From Clostridioides difficile ATCC 9689 = DSM 1296 (GTDB taxonomy: Bacteria > Bacillota > Clostridia > Peptostreptococcales > Peptostreptococcaceae): a stretch of DNA of 64,000 bases. Below the pieces are notes generated by a model. That model saw only the letters and a list, made by a program, of their open reading frames with translations, was not told where the DNA came from and did no database searches. How positions within the stretch are numbered: the first letter of the stretch is position 1; every line of letters begins with the position of its first letter. The position numbers and the translations under genes are program-made. Shown here one piece after another: positions 1-9,112 of the stretch. The stretch covers positions 1,488,001 through 1,552,000 of the forward strand of contig NZ_CP011968.1 of NCBI RefSeq assembly GCF_001077535.1, given 5' to 3'.

Positions 1-615
<615 letters not shown>

Positions 616-646
616 AAATTAATCAAAGTTAAATTTATTTGAATTT

Positions 647-683
647 AAAAAGAGCTTTATGTAAAATATGAAGCTCTTTTTTT
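647..683. terminator. Bidirectional terminator between glpK and the BusR-like gene
   Basis: AAAAAGAGCTT pairs with AAGCTCTTTTT across a 13-base loop. T-runs occur on both strands, so it can end both the rightward glpK transcript and the leftward regulator transcript. Confidence 0.85.
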
Positions 684-728
684 GTTGTTAATCTTGCATT
701 TTTATATAATCACACTAAATTATATAAT

Positions 729-1358
729 TTATTTTTCGTTTTCATATAAAAACATTGGTATAGAATTGTAAATGTGTTGGTCACCAACTACTAAGAGAAT
801 GTCTCCTTCTAAAAATTCAATATATGGTCCAGGAGATATTATAAGTTCTTCACCTCTTTTAATTGCAACTATTGTAGCACCTGTATTTTGCCAAAATTTA
901 GTTTGTGCAGCTGTTTGACCAATATATTTGCAATTAGAATTTATGGTGAACTGAACGGGCACTAAAGGATTGATTATTTCAAGTCTGTTAGAATAGTCTA
1001 AAATTTTATTTATAGTATCTAATATTTCATTTTCTAAATTAGATTTAGTATCTATTAAATTATAAAGTGTTGATTTATATGATGATATATTTGTAATATC
1101 TCTATATTTTTTTATAAAAGAAGAAGCTTTGTCTGGAGATAGTACAATAACACCTTTACCCTTTATGCTTTTAACAACGCCAATGTCCTCTAAAATTTTG
1201 ACAGCTCTTCTTATCGTTTCTGGAGATACATTGTATTTACCAGCCAAAACAGAGCGTCCAAATAGTACTGAATCCTCTTGTATTTCACCCGTGTATATTT
1301 TATTTGCAATATCCAACGCTATTTTTTGGTATATTGGCATCGTATAGTTTTTATCCAT
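729..1358 (-). CDS. GntR-type regulator with C-terminal RCK_C domain (BusR-like)
   Basis: A 209-residue protein with an N-terminal GntR winged helix (residues about 5-75, including VSPETIRRAVKILEDIGVV), a helical linker, and a C-terminal TrkA-C/RCK_C domain (about 130-205, including AAQTKFWQNTGATIVAIKRG and LEGDILLVVGD). This architecture and length match BusR, the c-di-AMP-binding repressor of osmolyte uptake genes in lactic acid bacteria. By family knowledge it should bind c-di-AMP at the RCK_C dimer. The ATG start is set by GGGGGA six bases upstream. No busAB transporter genes are adjacent, so its target is either itself, the divergent pxp operon or genes elsewhere. Two ACAATA/TATTGT dyads lie in its upstream region. 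Confidence 0.75.
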   Translation of the reverse strand: MDKNYTMPIYQKIALDIANKIYTGEIQEDSVLFGRSVLAGKYNVSPETIRRAVKILEDIGVVKSIKGKGVIVLSPDKASSFIKKYRDITNISSYKSTLYNLIDTKSNLENEILDTINKILDYSNRLEIINPLVPVQFTINSNCKYIGQTAAQTKFWQNTGATIVAIKRGEELIISPGPYIEFLEGDILLVVGDQHIYNSIPMFLYENEK

Positions 1359-1945
1359 TGTTTTTCCCCCAATACAAAATTTATGTTAAAAAAATATATA
1401 ATCTTAACAATACTATTGTATAATTTATAGGTTTATATGTCTACAATATGTACAAATATTGTGCATGTTTTAAAATAATATTTTAACATGCATTTAGTAT
1501 ACATGATTTTATTATACTTAAAACTATATAAAGAATTAATTATAAAAATATAAAGATATTTTACTTACAAAGAATGATAATTATATAGATGAAAGAAACA
1601 AATGAATGAAGAAAAATGATTCTGTCTTGCATATAAAGTGATTAAAAATGAAAAATACTTTAAAAATGAAGGTTAAGGCCCTTATTTTAAGTGAAAATAA
1701 TTAATTATTAACTAAAAAATGGTAAAAAGATTTTTTGAAAAAGAAATACAAATGAATGTTCAATTAAAATAATTGCAAAAATATTCCTTAAATGGTAAAA
1801 TTATATTAATTAAATGCAATAGAATAGTTGCAAAAATAAAATTGAATACAAGTGATAAAATATTTCATGCAATATATAAAATAAACAAAATTTAAAAATT
1901 AAAACTACTTATTCTATCAAAATGTTAGCGAGGAGGGGTCATAAA
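1359..1945. other. Long divergent intergenic region with three dyads
   Basis: This stretch of nearly 590 bases holds no gene I can support. It contains the dyads ACAATA-c-TATTGT (1407-1419), ACAATAT/ATATTGT (1443-1449 and 1456-1462) and TGCATGTT/AACATGCA (1462-1469 and 1485-1492), all on the BusR-like gene side. The remainder to 1930 is very AT-rich, with no convincing promoter or riboswitch. The pxpA promoter must lie here, but I cannot place it. Confidence 0.6.
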
Positions 1946-2737
1946 TTGTATAAAGTAGATTTAAATAGTGATTTAGGAGAAAGTTTTGGAACGTATAAGA
2001 TTGGTTTAGATGAAGAAGTTTTAAAATATATTTCATCAGCCAATATAGCTTGTGGGTTTCATGCAGGTGACCCTAGTCATATGGAAAAAACAGTACAGCT
2101 AGCTAAAAAAAATGGAGTGAAAATAGGCGCACATCCAGGTTTCCTAGATTTAATAGGATTTGGAAGACGTGAGATGAAAATAACAAAGCAGGAAGCTAAA
2201 GATTATACAAAATATCAATTGGGTGCTTTAATGGCATTTGCAAGTTCAAATGGATGTAATATACAACATGTAAAACCACATGGAGCATTATACAATATGG
2301 CAGCTAAAGATAAAGAGTTAGCTATGGGGATTTGTGAAGCTATATATGAAGTCGATAAAGATATTATACTGTTGGGGCTATATAATAGTGAAATGATAAA
2401 TTCTGCTAAAGAAATTGGACTTAGGTTTGCAAATGAAGTATTTGCAGATAGAGCTTATGATAATAATGGTTTTTTGGTTCCAAGAAGTGTAGAAGGAGCA
2501 GTTATACATGATACAAAACATGCAATAGATAGGGTTGTTAGGATGGTAAAAGAAGGAACTGTAGAAACTTTAACAGGTGAAGTTATACATATCAAAGCAG
2601 ATTCTATATGTGTACATGGGGACAATCCAAAAGCAATAGAGTTTGTCAAAGAAATAAGAAAGCGTTTTGAATTAGAAAGTATAGAAGTTTGTCCATTAGA
2701 AAACATAGAAGTTTGTTCGTCAGAGAACATAGTATAA
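1946..2737 (+). CDS. pxpA: 5-oxoprolinase subunit A (LamB/YcsF family)
   Basis: A 263-residue LamB/YcsF protein, a subunit of the ATP-dependent 5-oxoprolinase PxpABC that opens pyroglutamate to glutamate. It begins [14 protein letters not shown], the family signature, and shows [26 protein letters not shown] and [18 protein letters not shown] choose the TTG at 1946 because GAGGAGG lies 9 to 15 bases before it; an in-frame ATG at 1922 would place that ribosome site inside the gene. The last 20 residues carry an imperfect internal duplication (SIEVCPLEN / NIEVCSSEN), unusual for the family. It is first in an operon with an NRAMP-like transporter, pxpB and pxpC. Confidence 0.92.
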
Positions 2738-2765
2738 GACTGATAACATGAGGGGGAGATAAAAT

Positions 2766-3986
2766 ATGAGTACAAAAAATATTACAGATAAAACTAAAAA
2801 TAAAAAAGATGTTGGAGCACTTATAGGGGCTGCATTTATAATGGCAACATCAGCAATTGGACCAGGGTTTTTAACTCAGACTGCACAATTTACCCAAGAT
2901 TTTGGACCGAATTTTTCATTTGTAATTTTAATTACAACAATCCTTTTTATAGGGGCTCAAGTAAATGTATGGAGAGTAATTGGTGTATCAGGACTTAGAG
3001 GTCAGGATATAGCAAATAAAATAATACCAGGATTAGGTTATTTAGTAGCTTTTTTAGTAGCTCTTGGAGGATTAGCTTTTAATATAGGAAATGTTGGTGG
3101 AGCTGCACTTGGTATGAATGTAATGTTTAATATGAATATGACATTAGGAACTGTATTAAGTGGATTAATAGCCATATTTGTATTTATGTCAAAAAATTCA
3201 AATTCTCTAGTCGATAAGATAACTAAATTTTTAGCATTAGGAATGATAATTATAGTTGGATATGTAGCAATATCAAATCATCCTCCTGTTGGAGAGGCAG
3301 TATCAAGAATGGTAAAACCAGAAAATCCAAAAGGACTGATATTCCCAATAATAACTCTACTTGGAGGAAGTGTTGGAGGTTATATAACTTTTGCTGGAGG
3401 ACATAGATTAATAGACGGTGGAATAACAGGAGAAGAAAATATAAAAGAAATAACTAAATCTTCTCTTTTGGGTATATTAGTTGCCACAATGATGAGAGTT
3501 CTTTTATTTTTAGCAATACTGGCAGTGGTTTCAAAAGGTCTTCAACTTGACCCAGAAAATCCAGCTGCTTCAGCTTTTAAATTTAGTGCAGGAGCAATAG
3601 GATATAAATTCTTTGGACTTGTATTATGGTCTGCTGCAATTACATCAGTTATAGGAGCTGCTTATACATCAGTTTCTTTCTTAAAGACACTAAATCCTTT
3701 TATAGATAAATATGAAAAATATTTTATAATAGCATTTATAGCAATATCAACACTTATAATGGCATTTATAGGAAAACCAGCTACTTTATTAATTTTAGCA
3801 GGAGCTTTAAATGGATTGATACTTCCAATCACATTAGGAATTATGCTTATAGCATCTAAAAGAAAAGATATTGTTGGAGATTACAAGCATCCTACATGGC
3901 TTTTAATATTTGGATTAATAGTAGTTTTAATATCTGCATATACAGGAATAACTTCTCTTAGCAGCCTAGGTGCTTTATTTGCTTAA
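2766..3986 (+). CDS. NRAMP-like transporter in the 5-oxoprolinase operon
   Basis: A 406-residue integral membrane protein with about 11 hydrophobic segments, related to the NRAMP (COG1914) fold. It lies 28 bases after pxpA and 19 before pxpB, so it is cotranscribed with 5-oxoprolinase. In the first membrane segment the family metal motif DPGN is replaced: the sequence reads SAIGPGFLTQT (residues 29-39). The sixth segment has GGYITFAGGHRLIDGG rather than the canonical MPH motif. Family knowledge says these residues coordinate divalent metal, so this protein is unlikely to be an Mn/Fe importer; by context it may bring in 5-oxoproline or a related acid. Its start is the ATG after GAGGGGGAGATAAAAT. 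Substrate is inference. Confidence 0.8.
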   Translation: MSTKNITDKTKNKKDVGALIGAAFIMATSAIGPGFLTQTAQFTQDFGPNFSFVILITTILFIGAQVNVWRVIGVSGLRGQDIANKIIPGLGYLVAFLVALGGLAFNIGNVGGAALGMNVMFNMNMTLGTVLSGLIAIFVFMSKNSNSLVDKITKFLALGMIIIVGYVAISNHPPVGEAVSRMVKPENPKGLIFPIITLLGGSVGGYITFAGGHRLIDGGITGEENIKEITKSSLLGILVATMMRVLLFLAILAVVSKGLQLDPENPAASAFKFSAGAIGYKFFGLVLWSAAITSVIGAAYTSVSFLKTLNPFIDKYEKYFIIAFIAISTLIMAFIGKPATLLILAGALNGLILPITLGIMLIASKRKDIVGDYKHPTWLLIFGLIVVLISAYTGITSLSSLGALFA

Positions 3987-4005
3987 CTTAGAAGAGGTGA
4001 CATTT

Positions 4006-4701
4006 ATGGAAACTAGATACTTGATATCAGGGGATAAGGCAGTGGTTGCTGAATTTGGAAATGAGATATCAGAAGATATAAACAAAAAAGTAATTTCATT
4101 TATGAGAGCAATAGAAATATCGAATCTTAAAGGTATTGTAACAGAAATGGTACCAACATATAGGTCACTTATGATAAGTTATAATCCATTAGAAATAGAT
4201 TTTGATAGTTTGATTGAGAATTTAAAAAAAATAGAAGATAATTTGGAAAGTATAGTATTACCAAAACCTAAAATACATGAGATTCCAGTATGTTATGATG
4301 AGGTTTTTGGTATAGATATTAAAAACGTTGCAAGCTACAATAATCTCACTGTAGATGAAGTTATAAAAATACACACAAGTAGAGAGTACTTGATATATAT
4401 GCTAGGGTTTACTCCTGGATTTCCATATCTAGGTGGTATGGATGAAAGAATAGCTACACCTAGATTAGAAGTGCCAAGGACTAAAATTTATGGTGGGAGT
4501 GTTGGAATAGCAGGTTCCCAGACTGGTGTATATCCTATTGATAGTCCGGGTGGATGGCAAATAATTGGTAGGACACCTTTAAAATTATATGATGAAAATA
4601 GAGAAGAACAGATTTTGCTTAGAGCTGGAGATTTTATAAAATTTGTTCCAATAACATTAGATGAATTTATAGAAATCGAAAAAAATAACTTAAGTATTTA
4701 A
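4006..4701 (+). CDS. pxpB: 5-oxoprolinase subunit B (KipI family)
   Basis: A 231-residue KipI-type subunit of PxpABC; in Bacillus subtilis KipI was first described as an inhibitor of the sporulation kinase KinA. Visible landmarks are the N-terminal METRYLISGDKAVVAEFG, the cyclophilin-like half with YLIYMLGFTPGFPYLGG, RLEVPRTKIYGGSVGIAG and SPGGWQIIGRTPL. The start is the ATG at 4006, seven bases after AGAGGTG; a longer frame back to 3970 would overlap the transporter and is not preferred. It is third in the pxp operon. Confidence 0.92.
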   Translation: METRYLISGDKAVVAEFGNEISEDINKKVISFMRAIEISNLKGIVTEMVPTYRSLMISYNPLEIDFDSLIENLKKIEDNLESIVLPKPKIHEIPVCYDEVFGIDIKNVASYNNLTVDEVIKIHTSREYLIYMLGFTPGFPYLGGMDERIATPRLEVPRTKIYGGSVGIAGSQTGVYPIDSPGGWQIIGRTPLKLYDENREEQILLRAGDFIKFVPITLDEFIEIEKNNLSI

Positions 4702-4730
4702 ATATCGTTATAGTACAGGGAGTGGTATAT

Positions 4731-5717
4731 ATGGGATTCAAAGTTGAATTAGGAGGTTTCCAAACATTAATACAAGACAGAGGCAGAGTTGGCTATGGTC
4801 AATATGGTGTATCTGGATGTGGAGCAATGGATGAGTATGCACATAGAGTAGGAAATATATTAGTAGGAAATTCTGAAGATGAGGCTTCTTTAGAAGTTTT
4901 AATGTTAGGTCCTACAATTACCTTTGATGAATATACGCAAATAGCAGTAACTGGGGGAGATTTAGGGGCTAAAATAAATGGAAAAGAAATTCAAAACTGG
5001 AGGTCATATCAAATAAATCCAGGTGATGTATTATCATTTAGAGGTGTGAAATCAGGTGCTAGAGCCTATGTGTCAATAGCTGGTGGAATAGATGTTCCAC
5101 TTGCAATGGGAAGTAAGTCAACTTATACAAGAGCTAAAATTGGTGGATTTGAAGGTAGAGCACTTAAAAAAGGAGATTATATAAATACTTTTATTCAGGA
5201 AAAAGATTTTACAATAAATAAAAAATTAAGTTCAAAATATATTCCAACTTATAGTTCAGAAATCGTACTAAGAATTGTAAAAGGTCCTCAATTTGATGCT
5301 TTTTCTAACGGTGAAGTAGAGAAATTTTTATCAAATAAATACAAAGTTACGAATGAAATAGATAGAATGGGTTGTAGACTAGATGGAGAGAGTATAAAGC
5401 ACCTTAATGGAGCAGATATTATATCTGATGGTATTTCTTATGGAGCTATACAAGTACCTGGTCATGGAAAACCGATTATAATGTTATCAGATAGACAGAC
5501 TAGTGGTGGCTATACTAAGATAGGGAACGTTATAAGTGTAGATTTGTATAAGTTAGCACAAGCAAAGCCAAATGATGTAGTAAAATTTGAACTTGTAGAT
5601 ATATATGAAGCACATAGACTATTGAGAGAGCAAGAAGATAAGATTCAAGATATCTACAAGAGTATGAAAAATATAAGAGTTGTAAAGGCAAAAGTATTAA
5701 ATGATATAGCAGTTTAA
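4731..5717 (+). CDS. pxpC: 5-oxoprolinase subunit C (KipA family)
   Basis: A 328-residue biotin-dependent-carboxyltransferase-like (AHS2/KipA) protein, the third subunit of 5-oxoprolinase. Landmarks are GGFQTLIQDRGRVGYGQYGV at the start, GAMDEYAHRVGNILVGN, YVSIAGGIDVPLAMGSKST, DRMGCRLDG and IQVPGHGKPIIMLSDRQTSGG. The ATG at 4731 follows GGGAGTGG; a GTG nine bases earlier lies inside that ribosome site. It closes the operon, and a long hairpin terminator follows at 5767-5829. Confidence 0.92.
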   Translation: MGFKVELGGFQTLIQDRGRVGYGQYGVSGCGAMDEYAHRVGNILVGNSEDEASLEVLMLGPTITFDEYTQIAVTGGDLGAKINGKEIQNWRSYQINPGDVLSFRGVKSGARAYVSIAGGIDVPLAMGSKSTYTRAKIGGFEGRALKKGDYINTFIQEKDFTINKKLSSKYIPTYSSEIVLRIVKGPQFDAFSNGEVEKFLSNKYKVTNEIDRMGCRLDGESIKHLNGADIISDGISYGAIQVPGHGKPIIMLSDRQTSGGYTKIGNVISVDLYKLAQAKPNDVVKFELVDIYEAHRLLREQEDKIQDIYKSMKNIRVVKAKVLNDIAV

Positions 5718-5766
5718 TTTAATTTTAACAAATACAATTTTTATTATAATTTATAATATAACTTAC

Positions 5767-5829
5767 AAATAGCTATTTACTATTTACCATAATTAAGATG
5801 GTTTAGATTAGTCAAATAGCTATTTTTTT
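5767..5829. terminator. Terminator between pxpC and the XRE-cupin gene
   Basis: AAATAGCTATTTACTA at the left pairs with TAGTCAAATAGCTATTT at the right, followed by a T-run. Because AAATAGCTATTT is itself palindromic, each arm could fold alone. A T-rich stretch on the other strand lets it serve the leftward gene too. Confidence 0.75.
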
Positions 5830-5935
5830 AGTTTGAGTAAATATTTTAAATTTAAATAAATACTTCAAATTTAAAATAAAAGCAATATTTAAATCTATTA
5901 TATTATCTACAAAAAGTAGGTGTGTCATATTGAGT

Positions 5936-6502
5936 TTATTTAGATTTTATTGGCCAAATTGGAGGTGATATAACTCCATATCCACGAGCTATTGTATCTT
6001 TACTTGGATTGATGATTTTATGTGGTACATTAGCTTTTATAAATGTTGAGTCACCTGGATTTAATCTAACTACCTTTTCACCCATACAAATATCAACCAC
6101 ACCACTCGTTACCACCATAATTTCTTCTGATGCATGATATATATAATCTTTGGCATCCTCACTTTCTGGTTTAAGTTCAAACTCTACAAATAAAATTGAA
6201 GGTGTAAACTCAGTTGTAGGCATTGGAGATACTATCTCGTAAAACATTTCACTCTTTGGAAATTTCATCATAACTCTATCTTCTTTTCTAATGACTAAAT
6301 CATCAGTATTATTGTCATCCATAAACATATATAAAGGAGTGTCTAAAACTTCAGCGATTTTTCTCAATGAAGACAAGGATGGTTCAATAGCATCTCTTTC
6401 TATTTGAGAGATATAACTTATAGATAAATCTGTCAATTTGGAAACATCACTTAATGTTTTTTTCTTGCTTTTTCTTATATTTCTCATCTTTTCACCTAGC
6501 AT
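5936..6502 (-). CDS. XRE-family regulator with C-terminal cupin domain
   Basis: A 188-residue repressor-type protein: an N-terminal XRE helix-turn-helix (residues about 5-60, with KTLSDVSKLTDLSISYISQI) followed by a small cupin domain (about 105-180, with LNPGDSTFIKANVPHKIINP). Proteins of this build usually sense an amino acid, polyamine or sugar acid through the cupin and control an adjacent catabolic operon. The start is the ATG at 6502, five bases after GGAGG; the ATG at 6514 lies upstream of that site. It faces the dipeptide-epimerase operon across 350 bases, so that operon is the likely target. The effector is not visible from sequence. Confidence 0.88.
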   Translation of the reverse strand: MLGEKMRNIRKSKKKTLSDVSKLTDLSISYISQIERDAIEPSLSSLRKIAEVLDTPLYMFMDDNNTDDLVIRKEDRVMMKFPKSEMFYEIVSPMPTTEFTPSILFVEFELKPESEDAKDYIYHASEEIMVVTSGVVDICMGEKVVRLNPGDSTFIKANVPHKIINPSKDTIARGYGVISPPIWPIKSK

Positions 6503-6749
6503 AAGAACCTCCAAATAATAAAATTAATATAAAATATTCGCTTAAAACAAAGTAATTATAGCACAACATAGAAGTAGTGGCAATAAGAATACATAGTAGA
6601 TTTTGACAATTAAAATTTAATTAAATCCAAATAAAAGTCTATGAAAATGAATTATTGTTAAATTAATACAAAGAAAATAATAATAAAAAAATTTAATAGA
6701 AGAGTATTAATTGAATTAAGATTATCACATTATATTTTGGAAAAGAGTA

Positions 6750-6764
6750 AATTTTCAGTAAATT
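6750..6764 (+). promoter_or_regulatory. CodY-box candidate
   Basis: AATTTTCAGTAAATT agrees with the CodY consensus AATTTTCWGAAAATT at 14 of 15 positions. It ends three bases before the -35 box of the dipeptide-operon promoter, a position suited to control by the GTP/branched-chain amino acid sensor CodY. Confidence 0.7.
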
Positions 6765-6767
6765 ATC

Positions 6768-6797
6768 TTGACATATATATTGAAGTAATAATATAAT
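6768..6797 (+). promoter_or_regulatory. Sigma-A promoter of the dipeptide operon
   Basis: TTGACA (6768-6773), an 18-base spacer and TATAAT (6792-6797): both boxes match consensus exactly. It lies about 50 bases before the strong AAGGAGGG ribosome site of the epimerase gene. Confidence 0.88.
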
Positions 6798-6853
6798 TTA
6801 AAGTATAAAATTTTAAAAATTGAATTATAACTTCAAAAAATAAGGAGGGTAAT

Positions 6854-7921
6854 ATGAAGATAACAGATATCAAATTTGAAAAGCTTAGAATTAAATTAAA
6901 AAAACCTGTAGTAGTTTCATTTGGAGTAATTGAATATGGAGAAAGTGTAATTTTAAAAATTGAAACTGATGAAGGGTATTGTGGATTTGGCGAAGCAGCA
7001 CCTCTTGCAGCAGTTACAGGTGAAGTTTTGGATAATGTTCTTTCAGTATTACTTATGTTTAAAAAAGAGTTAATAGGCAAAGACCCACTAGATATTGAAA
7101 CCATACATACCATCATGGATGGAATTATTATAGGTAATACTTCTGCAAAAGCAGCTATTGACATAGCTTTATATGATATTAAAGGAAAAATTATGAATGC
7201 ACCCCTTTATAAAGTTCTTGGAGGATTTGATAGTAAAGTCCAAACGGATATTACTATAAGTATAGATAAGCCAGAAAAAATGGCAGTAGAAGCTTTAGAA
7301 AGAGTAAAAGAAGGTTTTAGGATATTGAAGCTTAAAGCAGGTATAAATCCTGAAGACGATATTGAAGCTGTAAAGTTAATTAGAGAAGCCGTTGGAGAGA
7401 GTATAAGAATTAGAATTGATGCAAATCAAGGATGGAACGTAAATAGCAGTATAAATACTATCAAAAAGTTAGAAGAATTTAATGTTGATGCAATTGAACA
7501 AGCACTTCCACATTGGGATTTAGATGGTACTGCTTACATAAGAAATAAAAGTAACACAAAAATTATGATAGATGAATCATTACATTCACCAATAGATGCA
7601 ATTAAGGCTATAAAAAAGAATGCAGTTGATACATTTAATATTAAGCTGATGAAATCAAGTGGAATATATCCTGCTATAAAAATCAACAACATAGCTGAGG
7701 CAAGTGGAGTAAATTGTATGTTAGGATGTATGCTGGAAACGAGAATTGGTATAACAGCAGCAGCAAATTTAATAGCATCTAAAAAGAACATAACAGAAGC
7801 TGACCTTGATAGTTTTATGTTTTGTGAAGAATTAGAAGGTATATCTGGAGGATTTGTAATGGATGGAGATATTATGAATCTTGTCAATAAACCAGGTTTA
7901 GGAATAGAAGTAAACTTATGA
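6854..7921 (+). CDS. Dipeptide epimerase (enolase superfamily)
   Basis: A 355-residue member of the muconate-lactonizing subgroup of the enolase superfamily, most like L-Ala-D/L-Glu epimerases that interconvert the stereochemistry of dipeptides such as those from peptidoglycan. Visible features: capping domain (about 1-125); catalytic lysine region RILKLKAG (about 155-162); metal ligands in RIDANQGWN, DAIEQALP and MIDESLHS; second acid/base lysine in FNIKLMKSSG. The ATG follows AAGGAGGGTAAT. It heads a three-gene operon with a DUF819 membrane protein and an S15-type peptidase. The exact dipeptide substrate cannot be read from the sequence. Confidence 0.88.
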   Translation: MKITDIKFEKLRIKLKKPVVVSFGVIEYGESVILKIETDEGYCGFGEAAPLAAVTGEVLDNVLSVLLMFKKELIGKDPLDIETIHTIMDGIIIGNTSAKAAIDIALYDIKGKIMNAPLYKVLGGFDSKVQTDITISIDKPEKMAVEALERVKEGFRILKLKAGINPEDDIEAVKLIREAVGESIRIRIDANQGWNVNSSINTIKKLEEFNVDAIEQALPHWDLDGTAYIRNKSNTKIMIDESLHSPIDAIKAIKKNAVDTFNIKLMKSSGIYPAIKINNIAEASGVNCMLGCMLETRIGITAAANLIASKKNITEADLDSFMFCEELEGISGGFVMDGDIMNLVNKPGLGIEVNL

Positions 7922-7939
7922 TAAATTTGGAGGTTAAAT

Positions 7940-9100
7940 ATGAATACACTTTTTTCAAATCCAGGTAGTATACTTGCTGTAATGACATCAATGATTGCAT
8001 TGGGTTTTTACTTACAAAGATACAAAGCCATTAAAAGCTTAGGACCAGCACTTACAATAATCATAATGGGAATAATACTTTCAAACTTAAAAGTAGTTCC
8101 AGTAAGTACTGAGTTATATGGAACTATTTCAACATATGCTATTCCAGTTTCTATGACTATAATGTTGATGAGTGTTGACTTAAAAGAAATGACAAAATTA
8201 TCAAGAGAACCTTTAATTGCAATTTTTGTAGCTGTATTAACTGTAAGTATCATGGCATTTTTATTTGGATTAGTATTTGCAGAAAAAATATCAGAAGGTT
8301 GGAAGGTTGCTGGAATGTTTGTAGGTACATACACTGGTGGAAGTGCTAATCTTACAGCTATTGGAACAGGTCTTAATGTAAGTAGACAAACTCTTGCAGC
8401 AGCAAATGCAGCAGACTATGTAATTGGAGTACCAACATTGATATTTATGTTTGCTCTACCAGCAATATTAAAAAATTCAAAGAAGTTTAAAAAACTTTGG
8501 CCATATCATGTAGAAGAATCAGAATTAGAAGATTGTCAAAATGAAGAATTTATGGAGTCAAAAGAATGGAGTATTAAAGATATAGCTTGGATGTTGGCTA
8601 TAGGTTTTGTTGTTACAGAAGTTTCAACAATACTTGCTGGATATTTCAATTCAAGTTTTAGTAGTGCAGCAAGAATACTTTTAGTTACAACAATTTCAAT
8701 TATAATTGCTCAATTAAAGCCAGTAAAGAAACTAAAGGGAAATTTAGATTTAGGATTATTTGTTGCATTATTCTTTTTATGTACAATAGGTTTTTCAGTA
8801 GATATAAAAGAGTTTTTAGGTTCAACTTTTACTATAACACTTTACTGTTTTAGCATAATTTTTGCTTCATTTGTTTTCCATTTAGGCATAACTAGACTTT
8901 TAAAGATAAAGTATCAATATGTAATACTTTCTATAGTAGGAGCAATTGCTGATGGTCCTACTTCAGCTTTAGTAGCTGCTTCTGCAAAGTGGAATTCGCT
9001 TGTAAGTGTAGCAGTCGTAATGGGAGTAATTGGTGGAGTATTAGGAAATTATGCAGGTATATCAGTGGCATATGCAATAAAGATGTCTCTAGGATTATAG
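7940..9100 (+). CDS. DUF819 (YjcL-like) integral membrane protein
   Basis: A 386-residue polytopic protein with about ten hydrophobic segments and a short charged central loop (residues about 190-215). It belongs to the DUF819 family, related to Bacillus YjcL, and has a GTYTGGSANLTAIG motif (about 130-143) and a second glycine-rich AIADGPTSALVAASAKWN segment near the C terminus, the repeated-hairpin pattern seen in some secondary transporters. The family function is not established. It starts 18 bases after the epimerase with GGAGG before the ATG and ends 12 bases before a peptidase gene. I infer a transporter for dipeptides or their amino acids. Confidence 0.8.
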   Translation: MNTLFSNPGSILAVMTSMIALGFYLQRYKAIKSLGPALTIIIMGIILSNLKVVPVSTELYGTISTYAIPVSMTIMLMSVDLKEMTKLSREPLIAIFVAVLTVSIMAFLFGLVFAEKISEGWKVAGMFVGTYTGGSANLTAIGTGLNVSRQTLAAANAADYVIGVPTLIFMFALPAILKNSKKFKKLWPYHVEESELEDCQNEEFMESKEWSIKDIAWMLAIGFVVTEVSTILAGYFNSSFSSAARILLVTTISIIIAQLKPVKKLKGNLDLGLFVALFFLCTIGFSVDIKEFLGSTFTITLYCFSIIFASFVFHLGITRLLKIKYQYVILSIVGAIADGPTSALVAASAKWNSLVSVAVVMGVIGGVLGNYAGISVAYAIKMSLGL

Positions 9101-9112
9101 GGGGGAGTTTAA

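Noticed and set aside
729-1358. A plain potassium-channel subunit from the TrkA-C domain
   Set aside because: An N-terminal GntR winged helix is present and no membrane segment is seen.
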